The notes: generated by a model not told the origin, from the sequence alone. Counted from the first letter of the stretch, positions 23,960 through 59,764 are shown. The stretch is DNA of 64,000 nucleotides from Merluccius polli (GCA_030340625.1 JAOPHQ010005416.1:256001-320000), one strand, 5' to 3'. Numbers and translations are program-made.

Positions 23960-25110
23960 GAAAAGGTCCTTAATGTTGGGGGCTACACCTGTGTTTGCTT
24001 TTCTCTCTCAAAAATTGGAATCGTGATCCTTGTTGACTCTCAGGGATCGTGCTGGTTACATCCTGCTTGTGGGGCATTGAGCCGTAGTAGGTGTTGGCCA
24101 GGTCTAACCACAGCACCACCAGATCACCCCTGTTCTCCATAGCTTCTCTGAGGAGCTGTGTTACCATGTGGGTGGGCTCTAAACAGCCTGGTACCCCAGG
24201 GATGCGACCTTTCTGCACTGAAGTGTCTATGTAGCCATTCTTGAGGGAGAAATCAACCAGTCACTTAGCTACAATGCTGCAGAAATCTTACCTTCAAGAT
24301 TGCGCAATGAGATGATTCTGAACTGGCTGATGTTCTTGAAGTCCTCCTCTTTAGGAATCCACACTCTTTCCACAAACCGCCAGTGCTGTGCTGTTTTGCC
24401 TCTTCCCCAGATGAACTTAAAGATCCTCCAAAGCCAGTGTAGCAGCTCGGGGCACTGCTTGTACACCTTGTAGGATGTTCTGCTCGGTCCTGGTGCTTTC
24501 CTCACCACCTCCAGAACTTCTTTCAGGAGTGGCTCCCTCAGGTCAAATGCCCGGTGGTCCTATCACGGCCTCACACCGCCCTAGATCTTGGTCTCTGGTG
24601 TTGTTGTGAAGGTGTCAGTCGAATTCCTCCTTTGAACACATTAGGCGTCCACTGTATCTCTGCCTGGTGAACCCCAAAGGGCTGTTAATGAAGGCAAGTC
24701 CACTTCCTGGCCCTCTCCCTCTGCCGCCTTCTGTGTTGCTCAGCTGTGTGCAGTGTTAGGAGCCTCTTCCTGAGCATGAGACGAAGCAGCTCTGCCAGTG
24801 GTGCCCACTCCTCTTCACTAGCCTCCTTGTGGTGCTTCTTCAAGGCGTTCAGTTCTTTCCTGATATTGTGGATTGTAACTGCCCTCTGGTTCTTGGTGTG
24901 AGGTTGCTTGGCTCCCCTTTCCTCCTCAGCAGCCATGCTCACAAGGCACACAATGGAGTCCCGGTCATTAAAGATAAACTGTGGCCTAGTACGCTTTGAA
25001 ATCATTAAGATATGTCTGTTGGTGGCGAACCAGGTCCGTTTTGTGTAGTATTTCCCTTTGCCGCGTTTAGAATTTCCGTTAAAGTTAGCCACGGTGAGCT
25101 CAGCCACGAC
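23960..25110 (-). pseudogene. Non-LTR retrotransposon reverse-transcriptase fragment
   Basis: Minus-strand frames broken by stops and shifts encode, in order, a basic N-terminal region (25107-24685), then KAPGPSRTSYKVYK...WRIFKFIWGRGKTAQHWRFV and WIPKEED (24508-24269), then KGRIPGVPGCLEPTHMVTQL and LVVLWLDLANTYYG (24218-23970). These match reverse-transcriptase motifs of LINE-like elements common in fish; the LDL aspartate is the motif A residue. The catalytic FxDD region, endonuclease and tail are missing. A dead fragment. Confidence 0.8.
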
Positions 25111-25449
25111 TTACGTTAGCGTTGCCAGGCTAGCTCTCCCACCCGAGTCACAGGTTCTCTAATCCCGCGGCCGTTGTCATGATGCGACGGTCGAAATCGC
25201 CCGTGTGGCATATTGTATGATAGCATACTCCCAAATGTCAAGCTAGCTTTCACAATTAATACTATTGCCAGTTGATATTGTTATAATACATTTGATACAT
25301 TTATTCAATTTATAAATTTGCAATGTACAGAATGTTGCCTCCTGATGTTGAGAGGGGGTTGCAAAAGTAATTGTAGGTAACGTAGGAAAATAGTACACTG
25401 GAGCAGATGACAGGAAGCCTGACAGGACAGCCAGTGATAAATTGCAAAT

Positions 25450-26515
25450 ATCTATAAAGAACAAAATTACACATATTGGAAAAAATAGACATTTTATAAC
25501 AATGTCAAAGTGTTTTAGCCTGTATTATTTCTTTAACAGGGCCATCAAACGCGTAAGCCGCTTCCTCAAAAAGGGTCACTCAGGACACATGAAAGAATAC
25601 TCCACAATGCAGGTCAGGGTTGGGCTGGGACAGGAGGTGGGAGAGGTGTGTGTTTACGTCCATTCAGTTGCGTGTATTGTTGTTCCATGAATCTAGGCGG
25701 CATGGGAGCCGTTAGTCCAACGCTGTGTAGGATCATTAAACTCCATTCCTGCCTCCTCTTGACTTTTGGCTCGCACCAGCTTCCCGTCTCTCAATTCCCT
25801 GTGTGTGTGTGTGTGTGTGACTGTGTATGCACCTATGTGAACAGTGTGTGTGTGCATGCGTGTATGTGTCTTCATATGCATGCATGATTGTGTGCATGTA
25901 TGGATATGTATGAGGGTGAGTGTAGATTTGCAGATGTCTGTTTATTGCTGGATACCCTCAGGTTTTTGTCCTCTCTCTGAATGGGTCAGACTTCATTCTC
26001 CCTGTGTGTCCAGCCGAGCACTTCCATGTTCAGACAATGAACATTTCCTACCTCTCCGCCGCTCTTTTAGAAAAGCCCCTCCATTAGATTAACAATAACT
26101 TTGCTCCATGTCAACGGTTTATTGTGTGTGAATGCACAGGTCACGCACAATTTGATAAGCAGCAGGCCGTTCATTTAGGCTGAATTCACGTAGCTCTTTC
26201 TGAGCCATGACACTTGACCACTTCATTTTTTCATACAATAACAATGCCAGTACCAAGCATTAGATATTGGCCAATATCGGACACTCATTTGAACGGTTGT
26301 TTTGACCTAACTGTATAGATCAATGGTGCTGTTCCACTGCACAAAATAGCTTGGTGCATATCACACTAATGTGACAGAGTGAGGAGCTAAGCATGCAATT
26401 CTTGCTATGAAAAACACACAACAAAGCACAATCACAGTTTTAAGACAATACAACCTGGCAGTGGAAATGCACTATAAGACCATTAGTTTGTTGTCATTTA
26501 AATATAAAAAATAAC
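25450..26515. other. Intergenic sequence, no gene seen
   Basis: Contains a TG-rich stretch at 25800-25900. Open frames there are low-complexity Cys/Val. Confidence 0.55.
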
Positions 26516-26523
26516 ATATGAAC

Positions 26524-26786
26524 TAGGGGTGGGTCAGAATAATCGATCATTCGTTCATGAAGCCAAAAATTGATTTTTAATTTTTGGGTCAAAAAATGTG
26601 TTTTAGAATAATGTTTTTTGAATTTCCACTTCCAAATAGACTGGAGTCCTATTTGAAAATACAGCCGTGTTACATCTGTGTTACCTTGCTGACCCTGTCA
26701 GCGAAACCGAATAATCGACTATTTGCTCATACATTACCATCCACTGATTATTCGAACATGAAAAATGTGAGTTGTGCACATCCCTA
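26524..26786. mobile_element. hAT MITE with near-perfect 8-bp duplication
   Basis: Ends taggggtggg and cacatcccta; flanks ATATGAAC (26516-26523) and ATATAAAC (26787-26794) match at 7 of 8. 263 bp with no coding. Fragments of the same family lie at 11435 and 18293-18336. Confidence 0.75.
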
Positions 26787-27157
26787 ATATAAACAATGTT
26801 TTCCCCTTTATAGAGATCTATCTTGCCTCTACTTGCAAGACATCGGTTAACATCTTGTCGCACAAACAGAACTGCAGGTTGGTGGCTGAAAACCACACCC
26901 ACTTTTTCAAACCTCACAGGCTGCTTGAAAACATGCTTGAAGACGTTTTTTACCTACTTTGACCTACCCAGGTGGTGTTCTTATGACTCATCAGCTGTTG
27001 AACTGTGTGATTATAGGTGCATTCAGTTTGTTTTTCGTAGCGTTGATGTCATAGATTAGAGCTATCTTCACACGAGCTGATTGACCTCAATGTGGTAAGC
27101 AGTTCTCTAAATGTAGCATTCAACAGGACCTCTACTGAATTTGCTTAAAGGTCACCT

Positions 27158-27158
<1 letters not shown>

Positions 27159-27215
<57 letters not shown>
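27159..27215. repeat. (GT)n microsatellite
   Basis: About 28 GT units. Confidence 0.97.
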
Positions 27216-27216
<1 letters not shown>

Positions 27217-27219
27217 TTA

Positions 27220-28940
27220 TCTTGGTCAGTCTGCTAAATGCTAAATGTCTCTCTATCTCTCTCTTGCTCTATGCTCCCCTGTCTGTAGCTCAAGTTACAA
27301 TGTGCAAGCCTATTTGATCTTTCTTTTGTTTTTCTTTTTTGGAAAACCGCTTATGTCAAGCATGTATTAATCCTTGCAGTTGAAATGGCACGGGTTGTTG
27401 AAGAGTTGCGCTTCTCTTTTAAAAGGAACCTGTGTTTATTTTTGGTCCAACAGCCGTGTTTTTCCATATTTGCACACGTCTACAAAATAAAACCCTGCAG
27501 TTACACAATGTAAGACTTCCCTCATGACATACACAACACATTTAACATATTCAGTGTTCTGCATTTTGTTGTTGTTGTAATGGTTTTCCCTCCAATAACA
27601 AAACATACATGTACATTTTGCATATGTAGAAGGAAAAACAATCAATATAAAAATGTAATTATAGTACTTGCAAAACCAAAGTGTTTTCTTAACCTAAAAA
27701 CATTCAAATATACTCAAAAAGGCCATCTTCAAGCATCCAGATTTGATGACTGTGGTTGACGATACCTCTGTTGTCATAGACTTTAACTGAGACAATTTAC
27801 GTGATGCATGGATCTTATTATTGCAGAAGAAGTTGTGGTGAGTTGTAATCAAGACATACAACTTAGTTGAATGGCTTTGAGGATGTTCTTGTGCAAGATG
27901 TTCACACTTGTGTCCCCAGTGTGGCTGCGAAGCAAGATGTCGATAGTGCAGTCCAAGATTTGTTCACACACGATCACACATTGTTTTAATTTAGATGAAG
28001 TACAGGAAGACAGCTGGTGCTCTGAGGGACCAGGGGCCGTCCCACTGACCTGGGGCCAGACCTTTCTCTCACTTCCCCTGGGTAGAGGAAGATATTTCAC
28101 CATGGTCTCTTTCCTAAATTAATCAACCTGCCCTCCCTCCATCTGTCAATCTCTGTCTCTGTCTCTCTCTCTCTCTCCCCCCTCTCTCTCTCCCTCTCTC
28201 TCTCTTCCCCCCTCCCTGTATCTAAGTCAATAAGCCTCTAACGTCTCTAAATTGAAAAAAACAACTAATTCAGTTAAAGCTTGATCTGCCATTGGCTGGT
28301 GGTAGGTGTCAATTGTGGACCCTGCTATTCAGACCCAATGTATGTTTTTGGCTGAAGTCTCACCCTTTGGCACAATACTTTACTCCAAGTGAAGTAGTAC
28401 GACTAAGCTGCATGTGGACGTATGGACACGACAGAGAGTTGTATCCATTGGTCAATAGCTTCAGGAAATATGTGTGTCCAATGGACCAATGGAAATTTGA
28501 TCCTCACCTTTCCCCTCTGAAAACCCCTGTGACTGCTACTTTGTTAACGAAGGATTTCCATACATATCTGCTGGCAATCAGCAAATAAGCAGAACAGGAA
28601 TCGACGTTCATTATTCCTGGAAATATATCAAGCGTGTGTGTGAGTGTGTGTGTGTGTGTGTGCATGCGTGCGTGCATTCATTTGCATGTGTGTGTCTTCA
28701 TTTGTGTATGTTTCGTTATGTGACCTTGCGTGCGTTTAGGTCAGTGGGATTATGCATGTAAAACGCAAGCGTTTCCTCCTGCCTGCTGTCCAAAGCATGC
28801 TTGTGGTGGCTTGAGGTTGTCCTACCGGCAACAATTTGTCACAGGGGGATGAGCCCTGAAGGACGCCTCAAACATACACATAATCGTAAACATTGGCGCT
28901 CAGATCCCGTCTCTCTTTCTCTCTCCCCCCCCCCCCTCCA
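27220..28940. other. Sequence before first recognised pik3r5 exon, no gene seen
   Basis: Contains a CT-rich tract (28147-28210) and TG-rich runs (28630-28700). A poly-C tract (28925-28936) immediately precedes the pik3r5 acceptor. Confidence 0.6.
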
Positions 28941-28966
28941 GTCGCAGAGGGTGCGGAGCCGCGAGC

Positions 28967-48362
<19,396 letters not shown>

Positions 48363-49520
48363 AGACACACCCAGCCCCTCCTCTGGATGCTCCATATACA
48401 CTGAGGGGATTCAACCCCTGGGGGAAAAAACTGAAGCTTTTACATTATGCCAAGGGGTCTTCAACATATTGTGGCAATTATGGATGCTACACTAATGGAC
48501 TCTCTCTACTTCTCCTCACGGAGGACACTGCGGCCATGTAGGATGCCAGCGAAAGCAACGGCTGTTCTGACTCTATCTCCCCCTAAAAGGAAAATACTCA
48601 ACTCTAGCATCCGGCAGCTAATGGAGAAGTTGTTTAAAGAGGCCATGAACTTGAATTACATGATTAAAGCACATGTGAGACCTCCGTTTGAGTCTCATCC
48701 ATAGACTGTATGGTCTTATCTGTGGATTTGTAGGACCGGTATGATGCAATCACAAAAACCTTTTGTTGGTTAAATAGGTATATATAATATAGCTTTGGGA
48801 AATTGAGCAAAGAAAATAAGTCCATTATCATTGCATATTGTTTTCTAGTGCATTGGACTGTTGTCACATTCTAGTCAGCTGGGATAGCCTCCAGGCTCTG
48901 GGACCAGATGAAGAGCAAGCATAAGAGTGTGATTGAATGCATTCAAGGACATGAATGGACCTCTCCATGGGTTTTGTAGGCGTGGTTCTAGATATGAACT
49001 GGGAATTGGACTATTTACACTTTTTACGATTTTAGAAGTAATTTGTTAAAAATGTATATATATTGGTTGAAATATATTTTAAACAGTGTGTGTGTGTGTG
49101 TCACACAGACACAGACACAGACACACACACTCTGTGTCTGTGTCTGTGTGTGAGTGTGAGTGTGTGCGTGTGTGTGTGTGTGTGTGTGTTACAATGTGCT
49201 TCCCACATTTCCCCCTTTTTTAAATTACCACATCTCCATGAGAAATGGGACTGCAATAAGTATTTCGACCAATAGATGGGCTCTTGTATATGTTGTTACC
49301 ACATTTTTACAAATTTATTTTCAATGGGATATTTTGTATTTTGTATTTCTCAGTTGAACAATAGATTTGTTTGAATGTATTAATATAATCTTGAGAAAGA
49401 ATCCTATTTGAATGCTGATATTACTAGAGATGTTCTCAAAACTAGGATAACACGTATATGTACAATGTGTCTATTTTGTTGAATAAATATAGTAAAGTAA
49501 ATAAAGAAAATTAGCTGTGC
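48363..49520 (+). other. pik3r5: pik3r5 3' UTR
   Basis: No coding content. Contains a TG/AC hairpin at about 49088-49160 and AATAAA at 49482-49487 and 49500-49505, which mark the likely transcript end. Confidence 0.6.
49482..49505 (+). terminator. pik3r5 polyadenylation signals (two AATAAA)
   Basis: Two canonical hexamers 18 nt apart, about 1.1 kb after the stop. Confidence 0.55.
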
Positions 49521-49770
49521 GGCAGCAGAAGCACCGACTGTTATAAATGGTGTAAATGGTACTTTTTTGCTGAGTTACAGTAACTTCTCTGAACTGATTT
49601 TAAAAATACTCGATCTCTACAATGGGTACTTTGTAAAACATAACAAAAATAAAAATAAAAAATAAAAAAAAATATATATACTTAATATATATATTGGTCA
49701 AGTTTGTGTACAATAAAAAAAGTGACTACAGTCTAAACGCAACTATATAATGATGTATTTTGTGCCGCAC

Positions 49771-49962
49771 ATGGAGGAACGGAGACGCGCCATTGGCTGG
49801 TAGTAAAGTAGCAGCGTGGTGGGCGTGGCCATGGAGACCAGCCTGGTGTCCTGCAGCTCCGCGTGCCGCGCTGTCAGTTACTCACACGAGCGGCGTCACG
49901 TCTCTCGTCTTGGGACCTTTTAGGACCACAATGGGGTCTTATGCCAATCCTAACTCCAGGTA
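49771..49962 (+). promoter_or_regulatory. CpG-rich candidate promoter / first exon of pik3r6
   Basis: CpG-dense island in AT-rich surroundings with an inverted CCAAT box (cattgg, 49791-49796). It ends in a good donor, AACTCCAG|GTACGT (GT at 49961). It lies between the end of pik3r5 and the first recognised pik3r6 exon, which starts at an acceptor. A short ATG frame here would hit a stop soon after splicing to 59765, so the exon would be non-coding. Inference. Confidence 0.35.
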
Positions 49963-50363
49963 CGTGTCTTTCAAGCATAACATCCGTATATTAAATGCAA
50001 TTGGAGAGACTCTCATATCCAAACAACAGTGCTCATCATCGGATATAGTCGGCTTAGCACCTGTATTGACTGAAAAAAACTCCAGCACTCAAAAATGCAA
50101 CGGCTCGTTTATAAAAAGGTCGAACAACATTTGTAAACAGCTATCTTGAGTCAATAATTCGCAATTTCCCATAAATGCCCACTACAATGTCTGAAAATGG
50201 GTGGTAGAGTGAGGACTTCGTATGAATGTGTAAGTTACTTGATCGTTACTTAAAACATCCTTACGTTGTCATCGTGAAGAAGAGGGTTTGAATGTGGTGA
50301 TGGCGACTTGAGGATGGCAATGCCTTCTCTTGCTGGTGTCGCTCAAGTATCTGCTGTGTCTAA

Positions 50364-51270
50364 CCCTAACCCTAACCAAGTAGTTGTGTTGCCTAAACCT
50401 AACCAAGTAGTTGTGTTGCCTACACCTAACTAAGTAGTTGTGTTGCCTAACCCTAACCAAGTAGTTTTGTTGCCTAACCCTAACCAAGTAGTTGTGTTGC
50501 CTACACCTAACCAAGTAGTTGTGTTGCCAAACCCTAACCAAGTAGTTTTGTTGCCTAACCCTAACCAAGTAGTTGTGTTGCCTAACCCTAACCAAGTAGT
50601 TGTGTTGCCTACACCTAACTAAGTAGTTGTGTTGCCTAACCCTAACCAAGTAGTTGTGTTGACTAACCCTAACCAAGTAGTTGTGTTGCCTAATCCTAAC
50701 CAAGTAGTTGTGTTGCCTAAACCCAACCAAGTAGTTGTGTTGCCTAACCCTAACCAACTAGTTGTGTTGCCTACACCTAACCAAGTAGTTGTGTTGCCTA
50801 ACCCTAACCAAGTAGTTGTGTTGCCTAACCCTAACCAAATAGTTGTGTTGCCTAACCCTAACCAACTAGTTGTGTTGCCTAACCCTAACCAAGTAGTTGT
50901 GTTGCCTACACCTAACCAAGTAGTTGTGTTGCCTAACCCTAACCAAGTAGTTGTGTTGCCTAAACCTAACCAAGTAGTTGTGTTGCCTAACCCTAACCAA
51001 GTAGTTGTGTTGCCTAAACCCAACCAAGTAGTTGTGTTGCCTACACCTAACCAAGTAGTTGTGTTGCCTACACCTAACCAAGTAGTTGTGTTGCCTAAAC
51101 CCAACCAAGTAGTTGTGTTGCCTAACCCTAACCAAGTAGTTGTGTTGCCTAAACCTTACCAAATAGTTGTGTTGACTAACCCTAACCAAGTAGTTGTGTT
51201 GCCTAAACCCACCCAAGTAGTTGTGTTGCCTACACCTAAACAAGTATTTGTGTTGCCTAAATCCAACCAA
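50364..51270. repeat. Telomere-like 27-bp minisatellite, ~33 units
   Basis: Unit cctaaccctaaccaagtagt followed by tgtgttg, with a few variants (cctacacctaa, cctaaaccc). As 27 is a multiple of 3, long frames stay open on both strands (for example a LPNPNQVVV nonapeptide repeat). No coding evidence. Confidence 0.97.
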
Positions 51271-54750
<3,480 letters not shown>

Positions 54751-54753
54751 AAT

Positions 54754-54965
54754 GCTAAAGTCCACATGCTACAGATTTGTTGTCCTGTCTGCACTGCAAA
54801 ACCATCAGTACTGGGAACATGATGTGAAGCTGAAGAGGAAGTATGTGATGCGAGTTTCAGAAACTCTTCTCTATTCTAGTGGTAATTGAGGATTTGATAC
54901 AGTATACGCTGATCCTATGTGACTCAAATGAACTACACGCGTGTACACGCACACATACACACTTA
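54754..54965. repeat. Direct repeat B, copy 1
   Basis: gctaaagtc, tgtctgcactgcaaa, agaaactcttctct and gatcctatgtgactcaaatg recur in order from 55479. Confidence 0.85.
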
Positions 54966-55478
54966 TGCGTGTGTGATCTGTAGAAGACTTCCTCATATTG
55001 TTTGGTGTGTTGATACAGGAACACTCATAGATATCCTCGTCACTAACACCAAAGTAAAAAAGATCAGTTTGTTTTGTGTTGACTTTGAATTGTGTGCGTG
55101 TGTGTGTGTGTGTTTTCTCTGCATCGGGACATGCTGGTGTGTCTTTTCTGCGTCGAGGTATGCCGGTGTGTGCATGCGTACGTACATGCCAAAGTGTACA
55201 TTTCAGTTCTGAAAGCTACTGACGGCAATCTTACTGTGATATTGTAGTTTTGTTTTTGTGTCATTAAAATAACAAGAAATTAAAAGGAAAGCACTATCAG
55301 TTGATAAAAATATGATTGCTGCAGGGGTCTCCGCAGGCTCTGATTCAGGCAGGGAAGAATACACACAGGGAATTTCCTTTTTTTGATTTACTTTATTAAT
55401 GAACTATTTGAATATTCGTTCGGAAAACCTAACGTTTATCCAAAGCTTGAAATTGGGCGAGCCCTAAACTATGGCAAT

Positions 55479-55690
55479 GCTAAAGTCTACATTCTGCAGA
55501 TGTGTTTTCTTGTCTGCACTGCAAAGCCGTATTTGGGAACATGGTGTGAAGAACAGGAAGTATGTGATGCAAGTTTCAGAGACTCTTCTCTTCTAGTGGT
55601 AATTGAGGCTTTGATAGAGTACAGATATACACTGATCCTATGTGACTCAAATGAACTATACACATGTTTTGCGTACACATACACACATGC
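55479..55690. repeat. Direct repeat B, copy 2
   Basis: About 725 bp downstream of copy 1, same orientation, roughly 85% similar by eye. Between them, 55211-55320 repeats the segment at 17797. Confidence 0.85.
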
Positions 55691-57425
55691 ACACCCTGTG
55701 TGTGTGTGTGTGTGGGGGGGGGGGATTTCCAGTCAACATGCACACACACACACACGCAGAGGCAGCCCCACGTACAGCCTAGTTCACTTCCACAAGACAT
55801 TGCTGGGTCCGACTCCTTCCTGTTTTCCGAGCGTCCGCAGCGTGCCTCAACGGAAGCTTGTCCTCCTTGTTTTATTTTGAGGTTTCGTTGAGGTTTTGTT
55901 TTTTTGGCCTGAGCATTTTCTCTACAATGGAGTTCATAAGCTGCCTATGGTTGTGTTTACTGGCTGCTGCTTTGTGCAGGAACTGAATCACTTGTTATTC
56001 CAGAAAGAGCTTGTTGTTGCATCTTTTTATTGGCACGTGGCCTTGGTGCCCGAAATAGCTTTAAAATGTGCCACTGCCACTGTTGATCTGGGTGACTCTA
56101 CAGTACAACACATGTATGCCAATGAGAAAAAAGAAATGTCATGTATCCTCTTTGATTCTTGAAATAGAAATCAGCTGAATATCTTTAGTGCAGTGAACAT
56201 ATAGTACAGACTAGAACTAGATTATTAAAATGATTCTGTAAACACAATAAGAAAAATGGGTATGTGAAACAAACCATACATTCTGAATCCATCTCAAGCA
56301 AACATACAGTTTAAGCCAAAACAATGATCTTCACGACGTCTGTTTGGCAAGGATATTATCCCACTGCATCATTACTGGGAGCGAATGTGAGGCTTGACCA
56401 GTTCAGTGTGTGGGGAACATCTTCATTCGAAACCACAATGAGCCTTAGGCCTTAATTACTGTAAGCAGTCACGCAGACACTCACACCTCAATTCGATGAT
56501 TCACTTCAAACGATCTGACCTGTAGGATTACATTCATGTCTACATGCTAATCATTAGTAGCAGGCTGGTGGAGAGCTTCTGCAGCAGGTGGCTTCATGAG
56601 AGGAAACGCTCAGACAAAACCATTGGCTGATGCTCCCACTCTCTGCGTTTTGCAAGGGTGTTAAAGTTACTTGAAGTAGGCTGAGGTCTCTCTCTCTTTC
56701 TCTTTCTCTCTCTTTCTCTCTTTCACTTTCTCTCTCTCTCTCCTCTCTCTAGCTGTTACACTTGCCTAAATATAGAATCATTACCCACAGGAAATGTGTG
56801 GTGGGTCATGTAGTCACAGTAAAGTACAGATTGACAGCTCCCTGTTGCTTGTCCCTGTGAGAAGTGAATTTGTTGATTGGTTATTGATTGTGTCGTCAAG
56901 TTGCCACCTCCATCTTCATGTCTTGTGTAATACATGTAATGTTCTTTGTACACTTTGTGCATTTTAAGCTTTTTTACCCCGGTAGCTATTGGTAGCTATC
57001 CTCGGTAGTGGAAATGGCAGACGGTGGAGCAACCAAAGTAAAGCCAATCTGATGACACCACTTATCTGCGTACGCTACGTTTTTACATTGAGTATACTAC
57101 CTAAATAAACCTCATGTCACGACTCGCCAGGTGATCCAGTCAGGCTACCAACCCAGTTCGCTTTTACTAAAAAATGGGTATCTGCTTTCATGTCATTATA
57201 GACTAAATTAATTTCTTCTACTCCCCCCTCCACCCCGACGCCAATACTTGTTTGTGCAAAGCAATACTCACATCATTACGATAGCTTTTGCCTGTTCCCA
57301 AATAAAATGATGCCAATTTCACTTTGCCTCCTCAGTGAACATGCTTCTTTCTTTCTTATTTCCAAAGTGTTGATCGTTTCTTTCGCGGAGATCTCCAAAC
57401 AAATGCATGTCTTGTGTTGTTTGTG
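55691..57425. other. Intergenic sequence, no gene seen
   Basis: Contains poly-G (55714-55724) and a CT-rich tract (56687-56752). No recognisable gene. Confidence 0.5.
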
Positions 57426-57433
57426 GTTGTTAG

Positions 57434-58174
57434 TAGAGTTTTTCCGATACCAGTATCGGAAATTGCTCCGATACTGCCGAAAATGCTGGCATCGGTATCG
57501 GCGACTACTGGAGTCCAGGCACCGATCCAATACCACGTAATTTATTCAATTAGTAATCTATAGGGGTTATGCGCAACATACTTCCGCATTCTGCGAAACA
57601 GGTCTCATCACATCCGGTTCAGGTCTGCTGTACCGCGCTCACATTATTTTTTTTATTAATCCGCACTTCCAGACTGTCACCGTGCTTCAGAGTAATGTGT
57701 CCGAGGAGAGTAGCCCTCTCCCGGACACACACGCTAGCTTTTACCGCTGTTTTGTTTTTATGTATTAATCCGCACTTCCAGACCGTCACCGGGGCTTCAG
57801 AGTAATGTGTCCGAGGAGAGTAGCCCTCTCCCGGACTCACTCGCTATCTTTAACCGCTCTTTTCTTCTCACTAACATTCAGATGTTAAAATCAAATAAAA
57901 CGCCAACAGTAAAAAGGGCTAGCTAGGCTAGCTGTTAACTGTTCTATTTAAAAATAAATGGCTTGAATTTGCTGTATTTATTCATGTTTTACAAAGAGTT
58001 TAACCTGAGCCAGGCCTTACCACTATGATAATCATATCACAGTAATGCATGTATGATATTTTTTTTATAACATACTGGTTTTCGGATCGGTACTCGGCAT
58101 CGGCCGATGCCATGACAGCACAGCAAGTATCGGAATCGGTATCGGGAGGGAAAAATGGTATCGGAACATCTCTA
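57434..58174. mobile_element. hAT MITE with 8-bp duplication GTTGTTAG
   Basis: Ends tagagtttttccgatacc and ggtatcggaacatctcta; GTTGTTAG at 57426-57433 and 58175-58182. The interior has CGATAC/GTATCG clusters at both ends and a 109-bp tandem duplication. No coding. Confidence 0.93.
57661..57878. repeat. 109-bp tandem duplication inside the hAT MITE
   Basis: ccgcacttccagac starts at 57661 and 57770; units share gaggagagtagccctctccc with only a few changes. Confidence 0.92.
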
Positions 58175-58182
58175 GTTGTTAG

Positions 58183-59764
58183 GCTCTGAGGAAACGGAAA
58201 GCAATCCGGTTTGTCTTTGCGACAGCGGTGCAAACATAATACCACTTCGAAACGCTAGGGTAGGAAACATTGAAAAGTTGTCCACAGCCCATTTAAGTGG
58301 TCAATTTCTTAGTTTCATTTCCATAGTTGGGATTATAATACTGGTTACAGAGTAGCTGTTCTTGGCTGTTCTGCTCTTTTATTTATGTTTCTGGGAATCC
58401 TCTGAGCTTATGGGACACACTGGAGGATTTCTAGAAATCTGCAGACTGTGTATGTACGCACATAGGAATGTGAATTTGAATGTGCCTTTATTCTTACTAT
58501 TATTTAAATCTTTTGACTCTGGAAGACAAACTGCTCATCTGTTCCCCACAGACAGCTTTAACTAAAGTATTGTATAGTTAAAACTGGGGTTCCGAAAACA
58601 CTTGTTTATAATGCCTAATGTATTCTAAGGCTCTCTTGGTAACAAACTAATTACAACTTCAGGTACACTTTGTGGACTACATGATGCTACACGCCACCTA
58701 AGTGGCTTTTGCTGGGGCCCTCCGACAAAAGACAAGTAGTTGTGGAAGAATATATCCATTTATTGGAAATGGTACAAGCCGAGCAGGTGTAACATGCTGC
58801 CATGACAGTGGCTCTCTCTCCTGAGTGTGTGTGTGTTGATAGCTGGTTTATCCTGGGTGCCATGATTGCTCTGCACCACAGGTGTGCAGCCCCACCCAGA
58901 CCCAGAGTCCAATCAGTCAGACTCAGGCCAGGTGAGGCTGTAAACCAGCCATCAACACACACACTGCACAACTACATATAGCCTATATTGCATACAATGC
59001 AGTTAAACTTATCCCCTATTTCTCATGAGGATTTATGCTTTGTTGCACATTGAATGCAATCGTCTGCAGTAACTAATTATTTGCAATGCCATCTCCTTTT
59101 AGCATCACTGTTTTCCACACTATTGTAAAACCTATAGATTATCATGACTGATTAGACGCCGCGTGTCACATGTCAAATATCTTTCCATCTTTCTACTATT
59201 TTGCATACTGCTGTCCTATGGTTTGGTTAAAGTGCTTTCTGGAACCAGTTCCAGGTATGCCGTCTATATATGTCGCCATGGGTTTAATCAGAGACCTTTC
59301 AGAAGAAAGACTAGCCATGTCCTTCTCACTTCCTGTAATTTGTCACTTGAGCTACACAAGGTACGGCATTGGTGGGCTCACTGCCCCCCCACCTTAGGAG
59401 ACTAGAGGCACAGGCTCCATTCACTCCAATGAGAGATGTAGAGGTTTTATTATTTTCTTTAACATTGAAATTGAGATAAATATCAGACCCTTGCGTACAA
59501 GTTGAAGGTGTTCTGAACATTTTGACACTAAATCCATGTTTTTATCACTTGTAGATTCAGTGAAAAACAAGTTTGTTTGAGACTTGTCCAGCGATCTCAC
59601 AGTGGTAACGATAGCGGCAGCCTAAACGTCCCGCCCACTTAGGAGACCGGCACTGTTGCATTCTCACCCCATTGGCGCTCCTTTGAATGTGTTATCTTTG
59701 CTTATCTACTATTTTTGCTTTCATTCACTCAACAATATGTCTTTCTTCCTCATCCTTCTTGTAG
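58183..59764. other. Sequence upstream of pik3r6 coding exon 1
   Basis: No gene recognised; a strong polypyrimidine tract at its end (59740-59760) serves the pik3r6 acceptor. Confidence 0.5.

Noticed and set aside
50364..51270. CRISPR-like array (regular repeats)
   Set aside because: Units are contiguous with no unique spacers, and the genome is a vertebrate's; it is a minisatellite.
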